NCBI GenBank assembly: GCA_034770075.1
Contig: CM068383.1
Coordinates: 11,249,778-11,313,777 of the forward strand
Length of the DNA stretch: 64,000 nucleotides
Reading direction: 5' to 3'
DNA from: Aralia elata
Lineage: Eukaryota; Streptophyta; Magnoliopsida; Apiales; Araliaceae
Shown here: positions 32,630-42,973 of the stretch, piece after piece
Position numbering within the stretch: the stretch's first letter is position 1
Layout: every line of letters starts with the position of its first letter
Made by a program: the position numbers and the translations under genes
The notes under the pieces: model-generated
The model's database searches: none
What the model saw: the letters and a program-made list of their open reading frames with translations, nothing else
What the model was told of the DNA's origin: nothing

Positions 32630-33745
32630 CTATGTTAACTCTATAGCCCAAGCTGTAAGTCGACCCGAAATCTCTGGTTTGTTCAAAATCTTCTTCAAAG
32701 GTTGATCTGTATATACAATTATTAATTGTCCCTGGAAGTAGTGTCGAAGCTTTCGACTGGCTATGATCAAAGCATAGGCGAATTTCTCCAGATTTGGATA
32801 TCTGGTTTCTGCATCCCGAAGGGCAAGGTTAACATAATAAACAGGGAACTGCTTTCCACCTGTATCCCGAACCAACACTGCTCCAACTGCCAACGAGCTC
32901 GCTGCCAAGTATAAATACAAAGGCCTAGAAGGGACCGACTTCATCAACAGAGGCGTCGAAGATAAATATTTCTTTATTCCCTGAAAGGCATCCTCACACT
33001 CAGAAGTCCACTGAAAAGTCTTCTCATTCTTCGGCCCCTTCAAAGTATCCAAAAATAGCAAACATTGCTCTGCCGACTTCGACATGAACCTCCTCAAGGC
33101 TGCAATCCGACCTGTCAACCGCTGTACATTTTTGTAAGTTTGGGGAGACTTCATGTCCAAGATAGCCTGAATCTTCTCTGGATTCGCTTCAATTCCCCTT
33201 TTGCTCACCAGGTAACCCAAGAACTTCCCCGAACCGAGGTCGAAAGTACACTTCGTTGGGTTCAACCTGATGTTGTACTATCTAACAATCTGGAAACAAT
33301 CCTTCAGGTTATCCAGATGCTCCCGAACAGATAGGCTCTTGACGATCATGTCATCCATGTATACCTCTATACTTCGGCCCAACTACTTCCGGAACACATA
33401 GTTCATCATCCTCTAGTAAGTTGCTCCGGCGTTCAGCAGTCCGAAGGTCATCTTCTTGTAAGCATAGATCGCCCGATGTGTTATGAATGTCGTCTTTGGC
33501 ATATCTTTCTTATGCATCAAAATTTGGTTATACCCCAAAAAAGCGTCTATGAAACTCAACAGTGCATACATCAATGTGGCATCAATCAATTGGTCGATGT
33601 GCGGAAGCAGATAGAAGTCCTTCGGGCAAGCCTTGTTCAAATCCGTGTAATCAATGCAGATCCTCCACTTCCCGTTTTGCTTTCGAACTAACACCACGTT
33701 AGCCAGCCACTCGGGATAGTCAATCTTATATATGAAGTCAGCCAC
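32630..33745 (-). pseudogene. Tat element reverse transcriptase - RNase H
   Basis: The RT begins in the region of ANVVLVRKQNGKWRICIDYT, then DLNKACPKDFYLLPHIDQL, KMTFGLLNAGATY, a stop at 33413-33415, and VYMDDMIVKS (33341-33364), an intact YMDD active site. Downstream are KFLGYLVSKRGIEANPEKIQ and the RNase H (LYLYLAASSLAVGAVLVR, ETRYPNLEKFAYAL, IIVYTDQPLKKIL). The expected aspartate in the first RNase H strand reads LAASS. Stops at 33413 and 33266 break the enzyme. Confidence 0.85.
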
Positions 33746-34041
33746 TAGTAGTTTGGCTACTTCATCGTCAATAATCTTCTGCCTTTCCGGGGTAAAGATC
33801 CTCCTCTTCTCGCGGATTGGTTTCTAAATAGGGTCCACGTTCAGCTTATGTACGGAAACCTTCTCATCAATCCCAAGGATGCGCTGGGCTCCCATACAAA
33901 AATGTCCGCGTACACCCGAAGCAACTTTATCAATCCCGTTCGAAAGGGCTCCTACAACCCCAACCCAATCTTGACAGTTTTTTCCTTCTTCCCCAGAATC
34001 AACTCAATGTCCTTTGTCTCTTCGGCTGGCAGAGCGAGGAG

Positions 34042-34725
34042 TTATGTACTCCCTTCGGTAAATGGTTCGACCATTATCGCCATCGCTTGCCTTTGCTTGC
34101 ACCTCCCAACTGCAGAGGATATCAGTGAATTTCTATAACACCTCTGTGCCATATCCAGATCTCCTCTCACCTCGCCAACCACGTTCGGCATGGGGAACTT
34201 CAACTTGAAGTTAGCGATTGAGGTCACTGCCTGCAACGCCGTCAATATCGGTCTTCCCAATATTGCGTTATAAGCCGAATCCACCTGTACGACAAAGAAC
34301 CTGACATTAATTTCCACCTGTTGTGGAGTCGTCCCAAAGATGACTGGCAACTCAATTGTCCCTGCTACCCAAACGAGATCGTTGTTGAATCCATACGGCG
34401 GGGGCTCTTGCCCGATCTCCATCTTCCTCCCTTCTAAATCAAGCCTCTAATATGCATGGGTATATAGTATGTCAACAGAAGAGCCATTGTCGACCATGAT
34501 CCGCTTCATATCCATCGACCCGACCTGTGCAGTAATAGCCAAGGCCCCTTTATATGGTTCAATGGGCTCCGATGGGTAATCATCATCGGTGAAAAAGATT
34601 ACCGTGCCAAGGTACAGCCGTTCCCTTCTGGCAGGTTGTTCAGATATCGACAGAACCGAGTCCAGTACTCCGCGTCTCTTCTTTCCAGTGACCTTCCCAA
34701 CCGATCCACCCGTTATCACATCCAC
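34042..34725 (-). pseudogene. Tat element protease region
   Basis: The minus strand shows MDMKRIMVDNGSSVDILY, the aspartic-protease active-site loop in the DNGSS form common in Tat elements, then a stop near 34447, then FFVVQVDSAYNAILGRPIL, the second half with the ILGRP motif. This enzyme would mature the gag-pol polyprotein. The stop lies between the two halves, so the copy is dead. Confidence 0.8.
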
Positions 34726-34739
34726 TACTCCCCGAACTA

Positions 34740-36498
34740 CTAGAGCCTGCCTGGATTGAGACTGTGTTCGGCTCGGTTGTTCATCGTCCTTCCTGAACCC
34801 TCTCGTCGAGCGACGTACTGAACCAATTCTCCACTCTGGACTTTCTTTTCTATCAGGTCTTTCAGATTATAATAGTCTTCTGTAGAGTGTCCCGAAGTTT
34901 GGTGGTAAGTGCAATAACGGTTGTGATTTCCTCTGTTCGACTTGGTGTTTACCAGACACGGCTCAAAATAAGGTTTATTCCTAATTTCCTTTAATATCTT
35001 TGCCCGATCCATATTGACGGGAGTGTAAATTTTATTCACGTTTCTGTTCGGGAAGTGTGATTTGCCTCCCCCCGAACCTCTTTTATTAATGCCTGAACAT
35101 CCTCCATTAAAGCTTCGTCTCGGTTGATTATCCGACCTGGGAGTATTATTCTGATCTCGCTCCTTGGGCTTCCCTTCAGGTTGTGCCTGAGGCTTCAAGC
35201 TTCCAATAGCTTCTTCAAGAGTAATATACCCATCGGCCCGACTGTAAGCCTCTGATAGGTCTCCGGGGGGATTAAGAATGAGATCTTTTACTAGCTTCTT
35301 GGATTTCGTAATGTCTAACCTGGTGGTAATGAACCCCACAGCCTGTTGCATGGTCAGGTCCGTCACAGTGTCGACCGCTTCCCTGAACCTCTTCATGTAC
35401 TGGCCAAGGCTCTCATCGGAACGCTACTTGACTTGCATCAAAGACGTTGTCAGCTTTTCCCTTCGTTTATTACTTCCAAACCTTGCATAAAATTTATCAC
35501 ACAACTGTTCCCATAAACTGATGGAGTTCGGAGCAAGAGACACCATCCATTCCTGAGCCCATGCTTTAATGTGGTGACAAATATGTGGCACTTGGCAACA
35601 TCGGGATGGTCGTAGTAATCCATAATCTAATTATAAGCATGCATGTGGTCATATGGATCTCCGGTGCCGTCATAGGTCTCCAACGGGGGCACCTTCTTTG
35701 ATTTGTCGGCCTTTACTCGTTTTATCTCCGGAGTAAAAGGCGACTTGGCATCGTTCGACAGTTCTTTTGTCCGATCGAATGCTGCTAGCCTCTGCTCTAC
35801 CTCTTTTAGTCTTCTTCCAAGGGCTTCGGTACCGTCCTCTCTAGGAGACGCCTCAAGCCCGACCTTCATATTGCTCGGGGAACTCAACCTCATTCTGTAC
35901 CCCGATCCCCTACCTTGTAAAGAATTATCCCTGGAGCAGCCCTGATGCCTGCCCCAGTCCGGTGTGCGGCTCTTCAGCCTACTTTTGTCCTTCGTGCGGC
36001 TTCTATGCCTCTTACGGATTGGAGAGTGACTTCTTGGTCTGCTCAAATCCTACAAGGGGTTTGGTGCCTATTGCGGATCGGGGAGCGGCTCCTCGGCCTG
36101 CTCTAGTCCTGCGAACGACTTTAGTGCTTGCTGCGGATGGGTCTGCGGCTCCTCGACCTGTTTAGGTCCTGCGAGCGGCTTCAGTGCCTGCTGCAGACAG
36201 GTGTGCGGCTCTTCGGCTTGCTTCTGTACTGCGAGCGGCTTTGTTGCCTGCTGCGGATTGGTATGCGGCTCCTCGGCCTGCTTGGGTCCTGCGAGCGGCT
36301 TCGGTGCCTGCTGCGGACAGGGCAGCTGCTCCTCGGTCTACTCCTTTTTTATCGAGAGCCGTCCGAACAATGTGTCCTGGATCGGTCCCCTGGCAAATCT
36401 TCCTGACATCGATGACGACTGGAGGAAACCTCTTCTCTGTCTAACAACGACGCCGACTGTTTATCCAACTTTATTTACTGAAAGCGTAAAGCCTCCAT
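34740..36498 (-). pseudogene. Tat element gag with RS-rich N-terminal repeats
   Basis: The frame starts at the ATG at 36496-36498 (MEALRFQ, then a stop). The N-terminus is Arg/Ser-rich: units of SRPRSxxPIRSxHxSRSQD, about 20 residues each, run from about 36350 to 35925, with several stops. An open frame from 36046 to 35627 continues as RMRLSSPSNMKVGLEASP, a short coiled coil (RRLKEVEQRLAAFD) and KVPPLETYDGTGDPYDHM, the start of the capsid domain. The capsid continues to 34740 with FREAVDTVTDLTMQQAVG and a zinc knuckle (YCTYHQTSGHSTEDYY) whose last cysteine has become tyrosine. The protein coats element RNA in related elements. Here it is multiply broken. Confidence 0.75.
35925..36350 (-). repeat. 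60-bp tandem repeat encoding RS-rich units
   Basis: About seven units of 60 bp, five well conserved (36060-36350), each with TGCGGCTCCTCGGCCTGC and CTGCGAGCGGCTTC blocks on the plus strand. In the gag frame each unit gives about 20 residues rich in SR and RS dipeptides. Because 60 is a multiple of three, another frame is also open (PQQAxKPLAGPKQAEEP). The RS frame joins the downstream gag frame. Confidence 0.8.
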
Positions 36499-36860
36499 GG
36501 CGCCTTTGTTCTATTGCATCTTTCTAGCTAGGATCGTCTCCCTTTTGTCTCAACCATGACCCAGCTTAGAGTTCTGGTCTTCGGGACTGCCACCACAGCC
36601 CACCGTCTTCTGTGTAGTTGAAAACAGCTTCCTTTTGACAATCGCTGTCCAGGGGTCGAATTGACCCATCGAGGGGCTTTGGGGGCCCAACCTATCTGAG
36701 ATACTCTTTGATGGCCCTAACCTGTCTTTGACTGATCCTCTGGGTTGAGAAGGGTTAGTCGTTGATGTGTTCCGGCCCGATACCGTTTTTGTATTGTTTG
36801 ACGCTATATTTTCTGATCAAATACTACTAAGTGATTGTATGTTATGCTGCACTAAAGGCC
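36499..36860 (-). other. Tat element leader between primer-binding site and gag
   Basis: No gene. This is the untranslated leader on the minus strand. Nothing else was recognised in it. Confidence 0.6.
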
Positions 36861-36876
36861 CTCGTTCTAGCGCCAA
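36861..36876 (-). other. Primer-binding site of the Tat element
   Basis: The minus strand reads TTGGCGCTAGAACGAG directly after the LTR end (AACA). TGGCGC followed by a non-Met sequence is the form expected from a tRNA ending in GCGCCA. I did not assign the tRNA. Confidence 0.65.
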
Positions 36877-37376
36877 TGTTAACACCAAGATTTCGCCATG
36901 CGTCCAATCACCAAAATACGCACTAAATTCTGAACAGAAACGAAACTACACTCAGAGAGCTGACAGCTTTCGCCACCAGGAGATAGCTCCGGTGTGAGAA
37001 TAAGTACAGGCTGCTTAAGGTATTAACAATGGAGGTTTAGCACTTTAGTGAGTAAAGAGTCATTACCTATGAATTAGGGTTTAACCTTGTATTTATAGAT
37101 GATCACACCTCCTTTATCGCCTTATCCCCGAATTGTAGTAGGACTCCTAATCATGGTAATTACCTATGATTGGATAGAAATTAATCTCTTTAAAGAAAGG
37201 AAGTCGGATATAATCCTGACTCTTTCCTTAGGAACCAAAGTTTAAATATAGCTAAAAATCTTGGATTCCTTAATGGTCAGATCTCCCAAACAGAATATAC
37301 CTCCATGTGAGGACAATTCATCCACGTAAGATAGGTCCCACCGAATCATACGAGTCCACAAAATAATGCCCCAACA
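36877..37376 (-). repeat. 5' LTR of the Tat element (500 bp)
   Basis: On the minus strand it starts TGTTGGGGCATTATTTTGTG and ends GTGTTAACA, with inverted TGTT/AACA tips. A TATAAATA box lies at 37089-37096 in that direction. It borders the primer-binding site at 36876. No second copy exists in the window. Confidence 0.75.
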
Positions 37377-38109
37377 TTAAATATAAATATGAGAAAAGAA
37401 TCACCTTCTCGTCTTACATATATTGATAACACAATACCCACATTTCAATGATTATCAATGCAATAAACTAAGTGGTCGCTAAACCAAGCACAAAACCCCT
37501 GCCCATACAAAGGTTTGTACAACTTAGCTATCACATGAGTACTCAATTGAAATACCACAAAATCCTAATCTTCTCTTTGCTCAATATGAATTTTCTTTAA
37601 TCTGTATCTCATCATCTACAACTCTTTCTGAGTTTTTCTCGTACTATCTCATAGTACCTTCTCTTTATAGCGTCAGGCTATAACTTTTCAATCGTTTAAA
37701 TCATCAGTCATTTTGCAATTCAATCCGATCACGTCGTGATCTTATTTCATAATCGTTTTACATTACGATCTTCCTTAGCCTACGATCGTCTCACCCTACG
37801 ATCTTCTTTATTCTTCTCTTTAATCATGTTATATTATGATTCCATTTATGCTTCTCAGCTTATATTTGTCATTATCTCTTTGCATTCATATAATTTGAGT
37901 CAGGTGTCCCCTGATCCTCTTTTTTTCGCTTTTATTATACTCCTCAAGATTCTTCTTTGAATCTTTACATATTATTTTAACTCACTCTTTATGAATTCTC
38001 AAAATTTATTATCGATTAAACTCTATCCGAGTTTATTTCTGTATTATCTCCATCATTTTCACTTTGGTTATAGCCTAAGGTATCCTTACCTAAGGTTTAT
38101 AACCTACAA
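37377..38109 (-). other. Leader of an older minus-strand Tekay-type element
   Basis: This lies between the Tat LTR and a Met-tRNA primer-binding site at 38110. It is the sequence expected between primer-binding site and gag of a minus-strand element. Gag itself is absent, because the Tat LTR interrupts the element at 37376. Words such as CTACGATC recur near 37730-37805. No reading frame is recognisable. Confidence 0.5.
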
Positions 38110-38121
38110 CTCTGATACCAA
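38110..38121 (-). other. Primer-binding site of the minus-strand Tekay-type element
   Basis: The minus strand reads TTGGTATCAGAG, complementary to the 3' end of initiator Met tRNA, directly after an LTR end of the form GGGTTCGTTAA (compare GGGGCGTTACA at 49788). This is the standard layout of Del/Tekay chromoviruses. Confidence 0.7.
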
Positions 38122-38122
38122 C

Positions 38123-40681
38123 TTAACGAACCCAAAATCAGGACAAATTTCACTCCCGATCTTCAGTGTTAAAATACAATCACATTCTAATTTTGCATCG
38201 TTTAATGATGCTATAATCAATAAAATGCGGATAAATTTAAACTTTTATGATTTTCTTTCATATACTGAATTTTCATCATAATTCAATTCAATTCTTGTTG
38301 TACATAACAGTCTATATCAATATAAATATTAAAACTTAGCTGTTTTAATCTTTTCTCGATTCCAGAATTTGCAACCTTTAACTTATACACTTATGTTCGG
38401 GATCGAATGAGTACCATGATCTATTTCAAAGTTTTACATGTGAACATAAAGTTTAGTTTCTGACTCTAGTCATTCTCTGAATATTCGCAAAGTAATTCAA
38501 TAACCATATATTCACTATACACTATCCTTTATACACCTTCGCCATCATACTAATTTATTTTATAAAGTAGGTACAAAGTTACACCTCAAACTCAAAACGA
38601 ATAGTTTTTTTCTGACTCTATTTATTAAATATTTCACAATAGATACAACTCGGTCAAATTTTAATACAATAACTCACTTTGGCTTGGCAGAAGCTAATCT
38701 TAACGAAACGATACACCTTTTTAATCGTGTCACGTCTCGAATCTTCATTGTTACACTTCTTTGACAAATTAACTCTCATCTGTAAATTATTTGCAAGGTT
38801 GAGCGCAACGACCCAACAAGTCTAACAGATACACATAACACATAGTTTGTATTTCATATATGATTTACAATAGTGATATCTTGCATTCTAAATTATGCTT
38901 TCTAATCATCATGCATCACATTTAAATTATGAGTCATGATTCACTATAGTACACGTTCCATATCGACATGTTAAACACATTTCATATTTCATCATGCTTG
39001 CATTTCATTGCCAATATACACAATAATTTTTCTTTAAATATCCCATATCACATATTGACACATGAGTTTCCATAACTCAATACACTCCGGTCATATTTTG
39101 ACCACAACAAGAATATCTCAGTATATCACAAAACACATCTCAATTCATTCACAATAACTCCATATTGGTTTATATAATCATAAACAAGTTATACATAATA
39201 CAAGTAAACTATAAAACTTGCCTTTGATTGCATAAATCGATATACGCTCATCGAGCATCCCTCACGTAGCCTCATTTGTTGGTTTACCTCGATCGATCTT
39301 CAATCGTCTTTGTATAATATATATAATACATAGGTTATAACATGCCTCATTATTACATTTGAAACTTAACGCATAACTAAATTGGTTTATAAATATTTAG
39401 TTTATTCAACATGTCATAATCGACGTCCCACATGTCAATCTTCGCACTTTCAAAATCCTAAGTTCTTAGGATTTATTAGTTTACTAATCTTTAATCCGTT
39501 TCCGAATTGATTTCATCATGTTGATGCTAAATCGTATTATTAACATCACGCGTATTACTTATATCCGCTCTTGTCTCCTTGAAACATTACTATCTCATGT
39601 AATACCTATGTAATATAATTAAGGTTATTACAAAGCTTAACCCGAATACGTTCCATGAATCCTAATCAAAACTTGTATATTTCTAAGATTACTATTTTAT
39701 TCTCAAATAATTAACCATGTTAGGTTATTAGTCCAATTCAAAGGTTAATTATGTATTAAACATATTATATTATTGATTATAATCAATCTCATGCTCGGCG
39801 AAAAAATCGAAATAAGAAATCAAAGTTAAAAACTGGAACAGGCTTTCAGCGCTGCGGCACCCCAGGGCAGCGCTGCGGCGCTGGCCTCCTGCCTAGAATT
39901 CTGCAGTTTTTGAATTTTCTTGCCTACTTTGCGATTTTCTATCTTATAATCTATACATCCGAATGACTTCACTTTTGGACATGTTTGAAATGTTACTAAA
40001 TAGTATTTTATAAAAATATAACATAACAAATTAGGGTTCTTTAATACATATTTATAGAGGCTCAAATTTGCCTTGTCACCTCATTTTTCATTCAAATTCA
40101 AGTTTTTAGAAATTCTTTAAAACTTGATTTGGGCTTGATTCGATTTACTCAATTAACTTAATTAACATTATAACATATATATGAAGGTTACCTAGCCCCA
40201 AACTTTGCTTAATTTTTGATTTTTAAGCATAAATTCTCATTGAGGCAAAATTTCAAACATCTTGTGTGCATGGCTTAAATGTCCAGATTTCACAAGCTTT
40301 TATATATGGTTCTAACAAAAAAATTCGACCTTATTACTCCCAATACGTTGTACAACACTTCCCCCACATCAATTTGCAACCCAAGCACAACAATTTCAAT
40401 AATTATTACTCTAATTTTTATAAACTTAATAAATAAAGGTTATTACCTCTTGTTTGAAGAATTTGTGCTTCAAGTTTGCATGGAGATTAACTTGAATCTT
40501 CTATTTGATAAGAGTTGGTCTAATTCTTCTTCAATTCCAGTTATCAACTTCAGCTCCTTAGTCACATACAATAGGTCATTATATAGGTTAATGCAAATAC
40601 ATTTCACTAACTTGATCTAAACTTGTATTTGTCAAGCTTAATATCCCAATCTCACTCTTATCCATTCCATTGGATTTGTTT
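38123..40681 (-). repeat. Rearranged LTR of a Tekay-type chromovirus
   Basis: In reverse complement, 39800-40562 matches 53196-53960 closely (AACTTGATTTGGGCTTGATT, AATTCTCATTGAGGCAAAAT). At 40562 the match jumps: 40563-40681 corresponds to about 54415-54530 of the other copy, a different part of the same LTR. A GC-rich CAGCGCTGCGGCG island lies at 39848-39890. The end at 38123 adjoins the primer-binding site. Next to 40681, integrase sequence starts in the opposite direction. Confidence 0.6.
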
Positions 40682-41516
40682 CACGTCCAATTTCTAGAAG
40701 AGTCTTCAAGAGAGAATGGGGACGCAGTTGAGGTTAAGCACAATATACCATCCTCAGACAGATGGGCAGAGTGACCGAACCATTCAAACGTTAGAAGATA
40801 TGTTAAGAGCTTGCATAATGAATTTCAAAGGAAATTGGGATGATCATTTACCATTGGTGGAATTTGCGTACAACAATAGTTATCACGCGAGTATTGGCAT
40901 GCCGCCGTATGAAGCTTTATACGGAAGGAAATGCAGAACGCCGTTGTGTTGGGATGAAGTAGGTGAACGTAAACTCTTGGGGCCAGAGATAGTTCAACAA
41001 ACGGTAGAAATCGTCAAAATCATAAGAGCTCGATTAATAGCAGCACAAGACCGACAAAAGAAGTATGCTGATTTACATAGACAACGTAGAGATTTTGAAG
41101 TTGGCAGTTATATGTTTTTGAAAGTGTCTCCATGAAAAGGAAAGATTAGATTCGAAAAGAAAGGAAAGTTGAGTCCTAGATTCATAGGACCATTCGAAGT
41201 CTTGAAGAAGATTGGAGAAGTAGCATATGAGGTAGCTCTACCTCCGGAAATAGAACACATTCACAATGTCTTTCACGTATCAGTATTGCGACCAAACAAA
41301 CCTGACTACAAGCATGTGATCCCATACGAACCCATTCAAATAGAAAAGGACTTGACATATGAAGTTCCCGTTCAAATAGTCGATAGAAAAGAGCAGATCT
41401 GAAGAAATAAAGTTATTCCGTTAGTAAAAGTAATATGGAAAAATCATGATGTAGAAGAGGCTACATGGGAGCTTGAAGAGAAAATGATGAAGGAATATCC
41501 CCATCTTTTTCATTAA
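40682..41516 (+). pseudogene. Chromovirus integrase C-terminus and chromodomain
   Basis: The fragment starts in the core (FTSNF, stop, KSLQERMGTQLRLSTIYHPQ). The catalytic glutamate position is aspartate (DGQSDRTIQ, codon 40773-40775). MLRACIMNFKGNWDDHLPLV, YEALYGRKCRTPLCWDEVGE and SPRFIGPFEVLKKIGEVAYE follow, then a chromodomain (VPLVKVIWKN-type region, EEATWELEEKMMKEYPHLF) that in relatives directs insertion by binding modified histones. TGA stops lie at about 41133-41135 (a tryptophan codon in relatives) and 41400-41402. The stop is at 41514-41516. RT and gag are missing. Del/Tekay lineage. Confidence 0.85.
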
Positions 41517-41548
41517 GTTGTATTATATGATTCCGAGGACGAAATCTT

Positions 41549-41564
41549 TTTAAGGGGGAGAGAA
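41549..41564 (+). other. Polypurine tract of the chromovirus fragment
   Basis: TTTTAAGGGGGAGAGAA runs directly into the LTR start TGTGATATCC at 41565 and follows the integrase stop by about 35 bp, the normal position. Confidence 0.75.
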
Positions 41565-41990
41565 TGTGATATCCGGAAATATTACATTGTACATAATTGT
41601 GAATAAATTAAAACTTTTATTACAAAATATGTTTTATGGATAAGTTATAATTAAATATATTTTATATATGATATGTAGAGATATTAATGTTGTGAAATTA
41701 TTGATATTATGGAAAATTTAGTGAGGAAATGATTAACTTATAATAGTTAATCAATAAACGTTAAATGTAGTGAAGACATTAAGTCTTGTTAAGGTTTAAA
41801 GATTTGATTAATGGAATAAATAGTGATTATATAATTGGTTTGTTCCATTTCGAATATTTATTTTAATTATGAATCTAACTTCATTATTAATAAAGTAGAT
41901 ATTTTATACATGTTGTAAATAGGTAATTACCCAATTTTGGTGAATAATGAGATTACATGTAATGATAATACCATAATAAATTTATGAATA
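41565..41990 (+). repeat. 3' LTR of the chromovirus fragment, truncated
   Basis: It starts TGTGATATCCGGAAATATT, similar in style to the solo LTR start TGTGACAACCCAGA at 45753, and continues AT-rich. Around 41988 the sequence ACTAGGTAATAGCTCGTGCA marks a different repeat, so the LTR appears cut there. The true end is not seen. Confidence 0.5.
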
Positions 41991-42589
41991 CTAGGTAATA
42001 GCTCGTGCAATGCACATGCTAGTTTGAATAACGAATTATATAAGTTGTTAAAATTACGATGAGAAATTTTATTTTATTTTATAATAAGTTATTTTCATAT
42101 AAACTTTTCAATACATTTTTGCATGATATATCACTTACATTTGTAAATATATTGATTTTGCTATAATATTGCTTCCACCTTTAATGTATACACATTATAT
42201 TTTTGTCAAACCCATGAGCCTCTTAAACAAATCTTGTAAAGTTGAATATAGATCTTTAAGATATTTTAATCATAAACATTTAAGGTTCAGCAACTAAATC
42301 CAATTGTCAATAATTTAACATAAGACTTTATACTTGGATACTAATACAAAAATTTGGACACAATTCAATAGTACAGACCAAGGATACTGATTCATCAATG
42401 ACGTCTTCCCAACCCTACCTGCAATTTCATCCAAAAACAAAAATGCAAACTACAGTCGGTACATTCAACTATAAATCTGTATAAACTTCAGTTTAACAAA
42501 TAGATCAATATCCACTTAGTTAACAAAATTCAATCACATTGCATACCAAACCGTAGAACTTAGATCAAATCGATCTACAACACATAAAC
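41991..42589. other. Repeat-terminus and host debris stretch
   Basis: This starts with ATAGCTCGTGCAATGCACAT, a variant of the CGTGC...GCACG terminus seen at 10549, 11783 and 12170. It then runs AT-rich. A short Rab-like peptide lies at 42387-42419 on the minus strand. Otherwise nothing is recognised. Confidence 0.45.
42387..42419 (-). pseudogene. Possible Rab GTPase P-loop remnant
   Basis: The minus strand reads RVGKTSLMNQY after a TTGCAG acceptor-like sequence. GVGKTSLMNQY is the P-loop of plant RABG3-type GTPases. Only about eleven residues match and no other exon was found. It could be a captured or leftover exon, or chance. Confidence 0.3.
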
Positions 42590-42846
42590 ATGTATATATG
42601 TACGTTACCCGCTGTCACCGAGGATTATAACCTTCAAAAGCGTTTTTCTTTAGGATTTGCTTAATTATATTTCAAGGTCTTACTATTATATTTAAGAACA
42701 AAACTATGATCTTTTGTATGTATGGGATGTCATACATTATGAATCATAAATATCAATACATTAAAGCAAAAGAACATCCTCTCAGTCTTATTTCATCAAA
42801 CACTTGAAATGCACTAACCAATCGAATTAAGTAACAATGCTATATG
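42590..42846. repeat. Direct repeat of 45431-45687, copy 1
   Basis: About 257 bp, from ATGTATATATGTACGTTACC to AATTAAGTAACAATG, is nearly identical to 45431-45687. The two copies flank the family S solo LTR and the MBD-like exon, suggesting a local duplication of host sequence. Confidence 0.8.
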
Positions 42847-42973
42847 CACTAACCAAACTGTATGATGAAAATATGAAATTGGCCAGATTAAGAGTTCGAC
42901 TTACAAATTACTGTTGCCAGATTAAGAGCATAAAATTAGACAATACCCATTAACCCAATTCACACTAATAAAC

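Larger units (their letters stand above)
18699..37376 (-). mobile_element. Ty3/gypsy Tat-lineage element, 3' end truncated, with nested Athila
   Basis: On the minus strand the order is 5' LTR (37376-36877), primer-binding site (36876-36861), gag with an RS-rich repeat, protease, RT-RNase H, a second archaeal-type RNase H, integrase, then a gene in the opposite direction. The second RNase H and the antisense gene between pol and the 3' LTR are known traits of plant Tat elements (Ogre, Retand and relatives). The 3' LTR is missing; the element stops at 18698 against an LTR fragment. An Athila element occupies 19256-29354. Every coding part carries stops, so the copy is dead. Confidence 0.8.

Noticed and set aside
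36128..36527. Plus-strand cysteine/leucine-rich proteins
   Set aside because: They are shadows of the 60-bp gag repeat, which makes sense only on the minus strand in the RS-rich frame.
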